From positions 62,001 to 126,000 of the forward strand of contig UCKM01000001.1 in assembly GCA_900473175.1 (NCBI GenBank): a stretch of 64,000 bases of DNA, written 5' to 3'. Both the position numbers and the translations under genes were made by a program. The notes under the pieces are model-generated. The model was not told the DNA's origin. It searched no databases and saw nothing but the letters and a program-made list of their open reading frames with translations. Source of the stretch: Hyphomicrobiales bacterium. GTDB taxonomy: Bacteria; Pseudomonadota; Alphaproteobacteria; Rhizobiales; Rhizobiaceae. This document shows positions 55,389 through 63,964 of this stretch, piece after piece (the stretch's first letter is position 1; the number at the start of each line of letters is the position of its first letter).

Positions 55389-56204
55389 TCAATTCACCGT
55401 CTTGGTTTCTCCCGAAGCCATCATCTGCGTGAACGTCTGCTGCTGCTGCAGCCATGTCTGGTAATCTTCCTCGGTGTCGACGATGACGGTTCCACGCATC
55501 TGCGGATGCCCGACGCCGCACAACTCGGCACAAAGAACTTCGAAAGTTCCCGTGCGCGTCGGCGTGAACCAGAAATAGGTGACCATGCCCGGAACCATGT
55601 CCATTTTAGCGCGGAACTCCGGCACGTAGAAGTCATGCAGGACATCGATGGAACGAAGCAGCATCTTGACGGACTTATTCACGGGCAGGTGCAGCTCTCC
55701 GCCCTGGATAATGACGTCGTCGAGACCCGCGGGATCGTTCTTGTTCAAACCCAAAGGATTGTCGGATGTCACGTCACGCGTCTCCGAGGTTCCGAGCCGT
55801 CCATCGGCTCCGGGGAGGCGATAGCTCCAGAGCCACTGCTGTCCCACAACTTCGACCTCGGTCGCGTCGCTTGGGACGGTAACGAACTGGTTCCACACAA
55901 ACAAACCTGGAGCCAGCATGGCCGCGACCCCGATGGCAGTAAGTGTTGCCAGCCAGAATTCGAGTTTCCTGCTTTCGGGCTCGTAATGGGCGCGATTGCC
56001 CGGCTTGTGCCGAAAACGGAAAACGCAATAGGCGACGAAAAGGACCACCGCTACGAACACGAAGCCTGTAATCCAGAAGGTGATGATGATTGTATTGTCG
56101 ATGTAATGCCAATTGGACGCGATCGGCGTCCACCACCATGGACTCAACAGGTGAAACACAACTGACGCAACTGCTACAAGAACCAGAATAAGTACGACAG
56201 CCAT
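55389..56204 (-). CDS. coxM: Cytochrome c oxidase subunit II (CoxM-type)
   Basis: About 271 residues. Two membrane segments (MAVVLILVLVAVASVVF and TIIITFWITGFVFVAVVLFV) plus a third hydrophobic stretch precede a periplasmic cupredoxin domain. The CuA ligands are in CAELCGVGHPQM. No heme-c motif (CxxCH) is present, so electrons come from a separate cytochrome c. ATG 56204 has AAGGAG 10 bases upstream; the frame opens at 56273. This is the first gene of the oxidase operon, and its promoter should lie in 56205-56340. Confidence 0.92.
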   Translation of the reverse strand: MAVVLILVLVAVASVVFHLLSPWWWTPIASNWHYIDNTIIITFWITGFVFVAVVLFVAYCVFRFRHKPGNRAHYEPESRKLEFWLATLTAIGVAAMLAPGLFVWNQFVTVPSDATEVEVVGQQWLWSYRLPGADGRLGTSETRDVTSDNPLGLNKNDPAGLDDVIIQGGELHLPVNKSVKMLLRSIDVLHDFYVPEFRAKMDMVPGMVTYFWFTPTRTGTFEVLCAELCGVGHPQMRGTVIVDTEEDYQTWLQQQQTFTQMMASGETKTVN

Positions 56205-56347
56205 TCTTGCCACTCCTTGCCTTGACCGGCGGCGGACATGAACTCGCAATCTGTGGTCGCCGGAGCCTATCATCTCCGGAAAAAGAAAAACAGGCAGTTA
56301 GAAAGAACTATCATGCGAAAACTCTCATATCCTCCGAAATCATGATA

Positions 56348-56362
56348 TTGTGCAGTGCACAA
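56348..56362. promoter_or_regulatory. Operator-like palindrome TTGTGCAGTGCACAA
   Basis: Seven-base arms around a central G, perfectly symmetric. The 11-mer GCAGTGCACAA recurs at 40808-40818 upstream of the GGDEF/EAL gene, so a common regulator of the two regions is possible. It does not fit a lux box, whose arms are farther apart. Confidence 0.45.
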
Positions 56363-56633
56363 CTTGAGGGATGAAAGAAATATCTTGGTGTGTACTTTGA
56401 ATTATCTTCTCTATTGCGACTGAGGGCTCGCCCGATCGACAGCCACCAGCCGCGTCAGAAGTGAAACCAGTTAAAGGTCTGTCGGCTAAAAATACGCATA
56501 GTGACGGCGGTCAGTGCACTATATCAAGACGTCGTTTCATTTGCCTTGCTGCGGGCTATGTGTTTTATTTGTGCTGCAATACTATTGTTTATTTGAAGTT
56601 CATAGCCGGCCTTGAAGCATCATTTGAAACCGC

Positions 56634-56652
56634 GCGACGGAAATGCCGTCGC
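56634..56652 (+). other. Stem-loop next to the ribosome site of the double-protease gene
   Basis: GCGACGG-AAATG-CCGTCGC gives a perfect 7-base stem with a 5-base loop. It ends 5 bases before GGGGGG (56658-56663), so it could affect translation start. No T-run follows. Confidence 0.45.
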
Positions 56653-56669
56653 TTGCTGGGGGGCAAAAC

Positions 56670-59600
56670 ATGGCTGAGGCAGTCAATGCACGGCGCGTGT
56701 TGATCAAGACCAATGCGGCCATTGCGGGTCAGCGCCTGACGATCGGGGCTGCACAAACCGGTTATACCGTCGAGCCGTTGTTTCAAAGCATAGGGCAGGA
56801 TCAGCATCTGGGTATCGCGGGTGGCCCTGCCTGGCACGTTCTTTCCACCGACGAAGATCATGGCGCCAATCCATGGGAGTTGTGCCACGCCATGGTTGCG
56901 GACGGCCTGGGCCTTGTTGGCGGCTCAATCGAATTCGCAGAGCCGGATCTGCAGCAGCGCTGGCTGATCGGCGATGAAAAGGCCATTGGCATCGGATTGA
57001 CCGCCAGCTGCGATAAGGCTGCCCCGCAGAACGCCTCGTATCCGCGTGACTCAGACAATTTCTGGTTGAGAAAGCGGGGCCACTCGCAGTTTGACGATGC
57101 GCTGGCAAAGGTGGGGCTGCCCGGTAACAACCGTGTACGTATCGCTCATCTGGATACGGGCTATGATCCTGGGCACCACAGCTTGCCGGCGCATATGAAC
57201 TTTGCGCTTCAGCGAAATTTCGTTGATGCGGACCGGCCCCATGACGCGACCGACACAACGTCAGGTGCGGTTTTATCCAACCCCGGCCACGGAACCGGGA
57301 CGCTTGGCATCCTTGCCGGGAAGGCTTTTGGTTCGACGCCAACGATCGGCTGCGCTCCAAACACAGAGGTGGTGCCGGTTCGCGTCGCCAACAGCGTCGT
57401 CTTGTTCTCCAACAGTTCGATCGCCAAGGCGTTGGATTATGTCCATGGCCTCTGTGCCAATCCCGCCACGCGGGTGCATGTCATCACCATGAGCATGGGC
57501 GGGCTGGCCTCGCAGGCGTGGGCGGACGCCGTCAATGCGCTCTACGAGCGTGGCGTCTTCATCGTCACAGCAGCCGGCAACAATTATGCCAACCTGCCGA
57601 CCCGCAACATCGTCTATCCCGCCCGGTTCAACCGGGTGGTCGCCGCCTGCGGCGTGATGGCAAACCATGCCCCATACGCCGATCTTCCGGCCGCCGTAAT
57701 GGCAGGGAACTACGGACCTGCCTCGAAAATGAAGACCGCTATTGCGGCATGCACGCCCAACACGACGTGGGCCCGCAAGGGCTGCGCCGATATCGTCGAT
57801 TTCGACGGCAACGGCACGTCGTCGGCGACGCCGCAGGTGGCGGCGTCAGCGGCACTATGGATTCAGAACAATATGGCCAAGCTCGCCGCTTACGGCCAGG
57901 ACTGGATGCGTTCGGAAGCGGTTCGTCAGGCCATGTTCGCTTCGGCGGATGCGAGCGGCGACCTGCGCCGGCTCGGGCGCGGCGAGTTGAAGGCTCTGGC
58001 TGCGCTGAGCGTTGCGCCGGCAAAGGCGTCGGACCTCGTCAAGGTGCCGGTTGACAGTGCGTCGTTCCCCATTCTCAACGTGCTCACCGGAGGAAACCTC
58101 GGCATCGCATCCGATGCAAGTCGTCAGATGCTCGAACTCGAGGCGCTACAATTGTCTCAATCACCCGGTGTTGAAGCTGTGCTGCCCGATCCATTCGTTG
58201 ATCCGCAGGCGCTGAGCGCCAAGGACCGGCTGAATATCGCTGAAGCCCTGATATCGCAGCCAGGCGCTTCACGACAACTGCGCCAGGCGCTTGGATCGGC
58301 AACGCGAACGTCGATACCGGTTTCCGCGACGCTTCCACTTGCTGGCGACGCCGCAAGCAAATTCCATCTTATATCGGCCATGGCCCCGGAAATTGCACCG
58401 CCGACGCGCCGGCGGCTGCGGGTTTTCGCCTTCGACCCCGCGCTCGCGACCGACCCGGACACGGTGGCGATCAACGAGGCCGTTCTGGACGTCCGCTGGG
58501 AACCCGACCTGCAGGCCGGCCCCGTCGGCGAATATCTCGAAGTCATCGATATCGACCCTGCCAGCCGTTGCGCCTATGCTCCTGTAGACCTGAACCACCG
58601 GCATCTGCTGCCGCAGGATGGGCTCGCGCCCTCGGAAGGAAATCCGCAATTTCATCAACAGATGACTTATGCGGTTGCGATGCGGACGATCGAGTATTTC
58701 GAGCGCGCCCTGGGGCGTTCGGCTTTGTGGGCCCCGCGTATCGTGGTGCTGCAGGATAAGGTGCGGCGGGAATATATCCAGCGCCTGCGCATTTATCCGC
58801 ATGCGATCCGCGCGCAAAATGCCTATTACAGCCCGGACCGGAAAGCCTTGCTTTTCGGCTATTTCACCGCCAGGGAGAAAACCGCCGGTCTCGGGCTTCC
58901 GCACGGAGTCGTGTTCACGGCGCTGTCGCATGACGTTATCGCCCATGAGACAACGCACGCATTGCTGGACGGGCTGCATAGCCGTTTCCGCGAACCGACC
59001 AATCCGGACGTGCTGGCCTTTCACGAGGCATTTGCCGACATTGTCGCCCTCTTCCAGCACTTCACCATGCCCGAGGCGCTGCGACACCAGATCCGGCGGA
59101 CGCGCGGCGATCTCAGTCAGGAAAATCTCCTCGCCGAACTCGCCATCGAATTTGGTCAAGCCATGAGTGGGGGATACGGGGCGCTCCGCGATGCGATCGG
59201 AACGCGCGACAAGGACGATAGATGGGTGGCGAGGAAGCCACAGCCGACGGACTACGGTGCTAGCAAGGAGCCGCACGCTCTTGGCGCCGTCCTGGTCTCG
59301 GCGGTCTTTGCGGCGTTCCTTTCCATCTACAGGGTCAGAATGATGGACCTGGTTCGATTGGCGACCCAGGGTACGGGCGTTCTGCCACCCGGTGATATTT
59401 CAGTCGACCTTGCCGACCGCATGGCGGAGGAAGCCAGCAAGGTGGCGGGGCAGGTTCTGAAAATGTGCATAAGGGCCCTGGATTACTGCCCACCGGTGGA
59501 TATTACCTTTGGTGACTATTTGCGTGCGCTCATAACCGCCGATCGTGACATTGTACCGGATGATCCGCGCGGATACCGCGTCGCTTTCGTTGCCGCCTTC

Positions 59601-60215
59601 CGCGATCGCGGCATCTATCCCTCTGGCGTTCGGCATTTGTCGCCAGGCAATCTCATCTGGGAATCGCCGCCGCTTCCCCTGGCCAACCTGCCCGCCATCC
59701 TTTCGCAGATGAAGCTGACATGGAATCTCGATAATGACCGTCGCTCAGCCTACGAGGTTTCGCAGCTGAACGCCGCCATATTCCACGGTTGGCTCGTCTC
59801 GCCCAAGCAGGTCTCGGACGAAGAACTTGCGGTGCTCGGGTTTGTCCGCAAGGCCCAGCCGATGACGATCGGCAACGTCAAAGGTGTGGTCCGGGGGCTG
59901 GAAGTTCATTCGGTCCGTCCGGCACGGCGAATCGGTCCCGACGGGCAAAGCCGCACCGATCTGATCGTCGAGATTACCCAGACCTTTAAACCAAACGCAG
60001 ATCAGGGTGGGCTCTATCGCGGCGGGTGTACGCTCATCATCGATCTCGAGACGAATGCTGTGCGTTATTGCGTACGCAAGCGTGTCACAAATGCCGAGCG
60101 GATGGGCCAGCAGGTCGCTTACCGCGCGGAAATCGATGACGGTTTGAGGTCACAATATTTCAACGAGCCGTTCGCCAGCGGCGAGCCATTCGCACTACTG
60201 CACGGCGTATACTAG
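56670..60215 (+). CDS. Fused subtilisin-like serine protease and gluzincin metalloprotease
   Basis: About 1181 residues with two protease folds and no signal peptide. An S8 subtilisin domain (about 150-410) has Asp162 in AHLDTGYD, His207 in GHGTGTLG and Ser384 in NGTSSATP. A linker follows to about 580. A zinc gluzincin-like domain (about 600-960) has HETTH (His759, His763, with Glu760) and FHEAFADI (Glu786), resembling thermolysin-type M4. A C-terminal region of about 200 residues is unknown. All key residues of both enzymes are present. ATG 56670 has GGGGGG 6 bases upstream. The MBL-fold gene follows after 9 bases, so the two are an operon. Target proteins are unknown. Confidence 0.85.
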   Translation: MAEAVNARRVLIKTNAAIAGQRLTIGAAQTGYTVEPLFQSIGQDQHLGIAGGPAWHVLSTDEDHGANPWELCHAMVADGLGLVGGSIEFAEPDLQQRWLIGDEKAIGIGLTASCDKAAPQNASYPRDSDNFWLRKRGHSQFDDALAKVGLPGNNRVRIAHLDTGYDPGHHSLPAHMNFALQRNFVDADRPHDATDTTSGAVLSNPGHGTGTLGILAGKAFGSTPTIGCAPNTEVVPVRVANSVVLFSNSSIAKALDYVHGLCANPATRVHVITMSMGGLASQAWADAVNALYERGVFIVTAAGNNYANLPTRNIVYPARFNRVVAACGVMANHAPYADLPAAVMAGNYGPASKMKTAIAACTPNTTWARKGCADIVDFDGNGTSSATPQVAASAALWIQNNMAKLAAYGQDWMRSEAVRQAMFASADASGDLRRLGRGELKALAALSVAPAKASDLVKVPVDSASFPILNVLTGGNLGIASDASRQMLELEALQLSQSPGVEAVLPDPFVDPQALSAKDRLNIAEALISQPGASRQLRQALGSATRTSIPVSATLPLAGDAASKFHLISAMAPEIAPPTRRRLRVFAFDPALATDPDTVAINEAVLDVRWEPDLQAGPVGEYLEVIDIDPASRCAYAPVDLNHRHLLPQDGLAPSEGNPQFHQQMTYAVAMRTIEYFERALGRSALWAPRIVVLQDKVRREYIQRLRIYPHAIRAQNAYYSPDRKALLFGYFTAREKTAGLGLPHGVVFTALSHDVIAHETTHALLDGLHSRFREPTNPDVLAFHEAFADIVALFQHFTMPEALRHQIRRTRGDLSQENLLAELAIEFGQAMSGGYGALRDAIGTRDKDDRWVARKPQPTDYGASKEPHALGAVLVSAVFAAFLSIYRVRMMDLVRLATQGTGVLPPGDISVDLADRMAEEASKVAGQVLKMCIRALDYCPPVDITFGDYLRALITADRDIVPDDPRGYRVAFVAAFRDRGIYPSGVRHLSPGNLIWESPPLPLANLPAILSQMKLTWNLDNDRRSAYEVSQLNAAIFHGWLVSPKQVSDEELAVLGFVRKAQPMTIGNVKGVVRGLEVHSVRPARRIGPDGQSRTDLIVEITQTFKPNADQGGLYRGGCTLIIDLETNAVRYCVRKRVTNAERMGQQVAYRAEIDDGLRSQYFNEPFASGEPFALLHGVY

Positions 60216-60224
60216 GAGGTCGGA

Positions 60225-61562
60225 ATGGCACGAAAGAAGACCGTCAAATCGATCCCTTCAGGTGCGGGCAATGGACCGCGCGCGACTGTCCGAATGTACA
60301 GACAGGGCCTTGGCGACTGTTTCCTCGTAACGATTCCGCGCAAGGACCAGCAACCTTTCCGCATCCTCATCGATTGCGGCGTGATCCTCGGCACTGAGGA
60401 CTCTGACGGAAAAATGACCCGTGTTGCGGAGAATATCATCAAGGAAACGAGTGGACATGTCGACATCCTTGTCGCCACGCACCAGCATTGGGATCACTTG
60501 TCCGGCTTTGTTCAAGCGGCGGATGTCTTTGCCAAATTGACGGTTGGTGAGGTCTGGGTCGCGTGGACGGAGGATCCCGACGACGACCTGGCGAACGAAC
60601 TGCGTCAAGAACGCGCTCAGGCGATTGCGGCACTGAGGATGAGTGTGGCCGCGATGACCATGGCAGGGGATGCGTCAGGCGCTAGCGAGATCGACGATCT
60701 CATAGGGTTTTTCGGAGCCGCAAGGGGTGCTTCCACTGATGATGCGATGAAGGCCGTGATGAGCATGGGAAAGTTGCGCTATTGCCGTGCAACGGATTCC
60801 CCCGTTCATCTGGAGGACCCCGATATACGGATTTATGTCCTCGGTCCTCCACATGATGCCAAGCAGATCCGGCGTACACTGCCGTCGGCACGGGACCCGG
60901 AAACATACGGTGTCGCCGCACATCAACTGTCGGAAAACATCGCCGCAGCCCTTCAGCCGGATGACGAGGATACGCCATTCAGTGACCTGCGATCAATTCC
61001 GATGCCGATGACACGCGGAATGGAGTTCTTCCGCCGCCGATATTGGGGACCGGGGGATGACGCACCCGATTGGCGAAGGATCGATACGGCTTGGCTTGAC
61101 GGCGCTTCGGCGTTGGCGCTCGCGCTCGACAGCGCAACCAACAATACCAGTCTCGTGCTGGCCGTCGAGTTGCCGGGTGATGACGTCCTCCTGTTCGTCG
61201 GCGATGCGCAGGTCGGCAATTGGCTCTCCTGGGCGGATTTATCCTGGAATGTCGACGGCAAAACCGTCACCGGGCCGGAACTGCTGGCCCGGGCGGTTTT
61301 CTATAAGGTTGGTCATCACGGCAGTCACAATGCGACCCTTCGCGCAAAGGGACTTGAATTGATGAAGAAGCTGGACGTCGCCGCGATTCCGGTCGATCAC
61401 GCCATGGCTGTCAAAAAACGTTGGGGCAATATGCCACTTCCCGAGCTGACGTCGGCGCTGCAGCAAGCCGCAAAGTCCGGCGTGGTGCGTATCGACGAAA
61501 CACCGGATCCGGCGCTTTCAAACGTAACGGCAACGGATCTTTATTTCGATATCTCGATTTGA
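60225..61562 (+). CDS. MBL-fold metallohydrolase, operon partner of the double protease
   Basis: A 445-residue metallo-beta-lactamase-fold protein. The metal motif THQHWDHLSG (His86, His88, Asp90, His91), an Asp in FVGDAQ and a late His pair in KVGHHGSHNA make a full binuclear site. A large insert (about 105-290) separates the two halves. ComEC-like MBL proteins have a similar GxGDCFLV opening, seen here as RQGLGDCFLVT. AGGAGG overlaps the upstream stop, so it is coupled to the protease gene. Role as nuclease or small-molecule hydrolase cannot be told. It converges with the CHASE2 gene with only 6 bases between. Confidence 0.85.
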   Translation: MARKKTVKSIPSGAGNGPRATVRMYRQGLGDCFLVTIPRKDQQPFRILIDCGVILGTEDSDGKMTRVAENIIKETSGHVDILVATHQHWDHLSGFVQAADVFAKLTVGEVWVAWTEDPDDDLANELRQERAQAIAALRMSVAAMTMAGDASGASEIDDLIGFFGAARGASTDDAMKAVMSMGKLRYCRATDSPVHLEDPDIRIYVLGPPHDAKQIRRTLPSARDPETYGVAAHQLSENIAAALQPDDEDTPFSDLRSIPMPMTRGMEFFRRRYWGPGDDAPDWRRIDTAWLDGASALALALDSATNNTSLVLAVELPGDDVLLFVGDAQVGNWLSWADLSWNVDGKTVTGPELLARAVFYKVGHHGSHNATLRAKGLELMKKLDVAAIPVDHAMAVKKRWGNMPLPELTSALQQAAKSGVVRIDETPDPALSNVTATDLYFDISI

Positions 61563-61568
61563 CTGGCA

Positions 61569-63434
61569 TTACTGCAGCCGCCAAAGACGGACCGAGAGCG
61601 CCCCTGAGCGGCCTCGAATACGCGCTTCGAGGGGACCGGTGAGGGCCCCTGATTTGAATGCCTCGGAGTCGCGGCCTGCGGCCTGGAGCATTTCTTCACT
61701 TACGGCCAGCTCGGCACCGTGGCTAGCTGCCACCTCCATCAGGCGGCTCGCGACGTTCACGGTGTCGCCGGTCGCGGTGATCTGCTGCCGGGTTCCACTG
61801 CCAAGCCGCGAAGCCACGATCGTGCCGAAATGCGCGCCCACCTTGAAACCGATGGGTGATCCGCTCGATGCAGGCAGGGTGTCAAGCCAGTCGCGCGTGC
61901 GTTTGCACAAAGCGGTGCAGCAGCGCGCGGCGTTGCCCGCATCCTCGGAGGCAGGTTTGGGGAGGCCGAACAGGATCATGGCCCCATCGCCCATGAAACT
62001 TGTGATCGATCCTCCGTTCGCGGCGACTTCTTCATCCACCAGCTGGTAAAAACCGTTCAGCAATTCGCGGGTGGCATTGGGGCCCAATGTCTCGCTGAGC
62101 CCGGTAAATCCAGAAAGGTCGATGAACACCACGGCGGCGTCCTGGCGAACAGGTTGTGACAGGAACCCGGGATTGCGCGCGAGCCAATTGCCAAGGCCAG
62201 GCGCTTGAACCTGCTGCAACAGCTCGCTTTGGTCAGCAAAATGCTGGGCCCGCCGCTTGCCGAGCCAGATCTGGGTCGCTCCGAAGAGGAGGGCCGGCGG
62301 GAGGGCAGCCATCATAGGCACTGCGGCACTCAGCCAGATGCCGCTCGCAAAGGCAGCCATGTTGACGGCCAACCAAGCCACGATCGCGCAAACGCTTGCG
62401 ATCAGGCCAATGGCGCTGCGACGCCACGCCAAAAGCCCGACAAGGATTAAAGGTAGGCCCATGGCAAATCCCGCGTCGGCGAGTCGGACGTTCCGGTCGC
62501 GGACGATTCCGTCGCCGCTCATTAACTGGGTTATGGCTGTCGAAACCAATTCGACGCCGGGAAACACCGGATCAAATGGTGTCGGGTATACGTCACCACC
62601 ACCGGTGACCGTCGTCCCTATGACGACGATCCGATTCTCGATGCTTTCGCGAGACAATTTCCCATTGAGGACATCGGCCGCGCTGATGGTACGGATTGAA
62701 CCTCTGGTGCCATAGAAAATCAGCGGCAGGGTCTGGCCAATATCCGTCCGGATCACCTGTTCGCCGAGCAACACGCGACCGGGTTCAATTGTGGGTTCCA
62801 GTCCCTTTGCGACGGAGACGACCCGCAACGGAAACGATGCCTCGATGCTGTCGCCACTCTTGAACAGCAGCGGTACGAGCCGAGGTGTGCCGTTCCGGTC
62901 GGTCGAGACATTCACGACGCCGACGGCTGCTACGTCGGTGAACAACCTCAAAGGCAGCAAGAACCGCTCAGCGCTCGGTACTCCCGCCAGAGGATCGTCC
63001 CGATTGTTTGTCGTCTGCTGTTGGCCTTGCGGAAAGACTGCGGCTGCCGCAAGCACCGTGGGACTCTTTCCGAGCGACTGCGCCAGTTGCCGATCACCGT
63101 CGTCAGGGCCCGGATCGACAAGCAGCGTGTCAATGCCGATAACAGACGGTTTCAATTCTGCGATTGCATCAATCACGCGGGCGAGTTTTGCTCGGGCGAG
63201 CGGATAGCTGCCCTCCTGACGAACCACCTCGTCGTCGATGGCAACAATGGTCACTACGGGAGGAGCCGGCTTTTGTCCACGTGCGACTGTGCGCAGATCG
63301 GTCATCGTGGCTTCAACGCGATCGAGGAACCACATATCGCCGCGCATATGTGCCAGGCCGATGCTTGCCCCCCATAGGCCCGCGAGTATCAGCGCGATCA
63401 GCGTTTGAAACGCTCGTCCGCTCATTTGGCTCAC
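61569..63434 (-). CDS. CHASE2-domain class III cyclase, second copy, altered base-binding residue
   Basis: A 621-residue membrane protein. One N-terminal membrane segment precedes a CHASE2 sensor (about 40-330, with VAIDDEVVRQEGSYPLAR). Three more membrane segments lie at about 335-405, and a class III cyclase at about 430-600. FIDLSGFT and TGDTVNVASR are intact, but the usual base-binding Lys (DKFIGD) is replaced: here the motif is TSFMGD. It may have changed substrate or activity. It starts with GTG overlapping the stop of the FecR gene (GTGA); a later ATG at 63425 is possible. This is the same FecR/CHASE2 pair as at 23.4-26.7 kb, but here it is an operon. Confidence 0.9.
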   Translation of the reverse strand: MSQMSGRAFQTLIALILAGLWGASIGLAHMRGDMWFLDRVEATMTDLRTVARGQKPAPPVVTIVAIDDEVVRQEGSYPLARAKLARVIDAIAELKPSVIGIDTLLVDPGPDDGDRQLAQSLGKSPTVLAAAAVFPQGQQQTTNNRDDPLAGVPSAERFLLPLRLFTDVAAVGVVNVSTDRNGTPRLVPLLFKSGDSIEASFPLRVVSVAKGLEPTIEPGRVLLGEQVIRTDIGQTLPLIFYGTRGSIRTISAADVLNGKLSRESIENRIVVIGTTVTGGGDVYPTPFDPVFPGVELVSTAITQLMSGDGIVRDRNVRLADAGFAMGLPLILVGLLAWRRSAIGLIASVCAIVAWLAVNMAAFASGIWLSAAVPMMAALPPALLFGATQIWLGKRRAQHFADQSELLQQVQAPGLGNWLARNPGFLSQPVRQDAAVVFIDLSGFTGLSETLGPNATRELLNGFYQLVDEEVAANGGSITSFMGDGAMILFGLPKPASEDAGNAARCCTALCKRTRDWLDTLPASSGSPIGFKVGAHFGTIVASRLGSGTRQQITATGDTVNVASRLMEVAASHGAELAVSEEMLQAAGRDSEAFKSGALTGPLEARIRGRSGALSVRLWRLQ

Positions 63435-63964
63435 TGACCGAAGCGGCCCATCAATGCTGATACGCGGGCTCGCGGCCAGTGTTTTACCGTCAGGGCACTG
63501 GTGCCTTGATCAACGTCAACACCTTCGCCGGGACCCAGGATGACGCCGGCACTGCCTGTTCGCCGCTGGACCGAGACTTGGCCCCGCTCAACAAATACGG
63601 ATGTCTTGGCGGATCCGACATCCACGGCCCATTTGGTACCCCGGACGGCCGCGATTGCCTGAGGTGTCGTCACCTGAAAGCCGGATCCGGAGCCTGTCGC
63701 AAAATCGAGCAACAGCGCCCTGCTTTGCAATTTCACGCCGTCTGCCTTGTTGTCCCTGTTGCGATCGACGAGCGTGTATCGCGCTCCCTTTTCGGTAATG
63801 ATTGTCAATCCGCCCTGGCAGCGCAGGAGCTGCCGCGAGGTACCTCCGATCGGCTCAAGTGCGCAGCCCGATTTGTTCGTTTGGGCCGAAGCGATGCTCG
63901 TTGAAAACGCCAACATGAACAGCGACGGCACAATGCTGCGCAAAACTATGTCCATCAAATTCAT
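63431..63964 (-). CDS. FecR-domain secreted protein, partner of CHASE2 cyclase
   Basis: About 177 residues with a Sec signal peptide (MNLMDIVLRSIVPSLFMLAF to ASA). The FecR domain follows at about 50-150 (FQVTTPQAIAAVRGTKWAVDV, GPGEGVDV), without the His/Asp tail of the first copy. AAGGAG lies 6 bases before ATG 63964; the frame opens further at 63991. Its stop overlaps the CHASE2 cyclase start by 4 bases. FecR is known for sensing at the periplasm in iron signalling; here it probably presents a signal to CHASE2, which is inference. Confidence 0.85.
   Translation of the reverse strand: MNLMDIVLRSIVPSLFMLAFSTSIASAQTNKSGCALEPIGGTSRQLLRCQGGLTIITEKGARYTLVDRNRDNKADGVKLQSRALLLDFATGSGSGFQVTTPQAIAAVRGTKWAVDVGSAKTSVFVERGQVSVQRRTGSAGVILGPGEGVDVDQGTSALTVKHWPRARVSALMGRFGQ

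Larger units (their letters stand above)
56205..56669. promoter_or_regulatory. Divergent promoter region between coxM and the double-protease gene
   Basis: About 465 bases without a convincing gene. It contains a perfect palindrome TTGTGCAGTGCACAA at 56348-56362 and a related CAGTGCAC at 56514-56521. A 7-base stem loop lies at 56634-56652 just before the GGGGGG ribosome site of the protease gene. Much of the stretch is A+T-rich. I could not fix a -35/-10 pair. Confidence 0.45.

Noticed and set aside
56348-56362. LuxR/TraR box reading of the palindrome
   Set aside because: Known lux/tra boxes are 18-20 bases with wider arm spacing. This 15-base site has only one central base.
56461-56703. Small plus-strand frame of 80 codons before the protease gene
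   Set aside because: It overlaps the leader and start of the double-protease gene, has a weak start and no recognisable domain.
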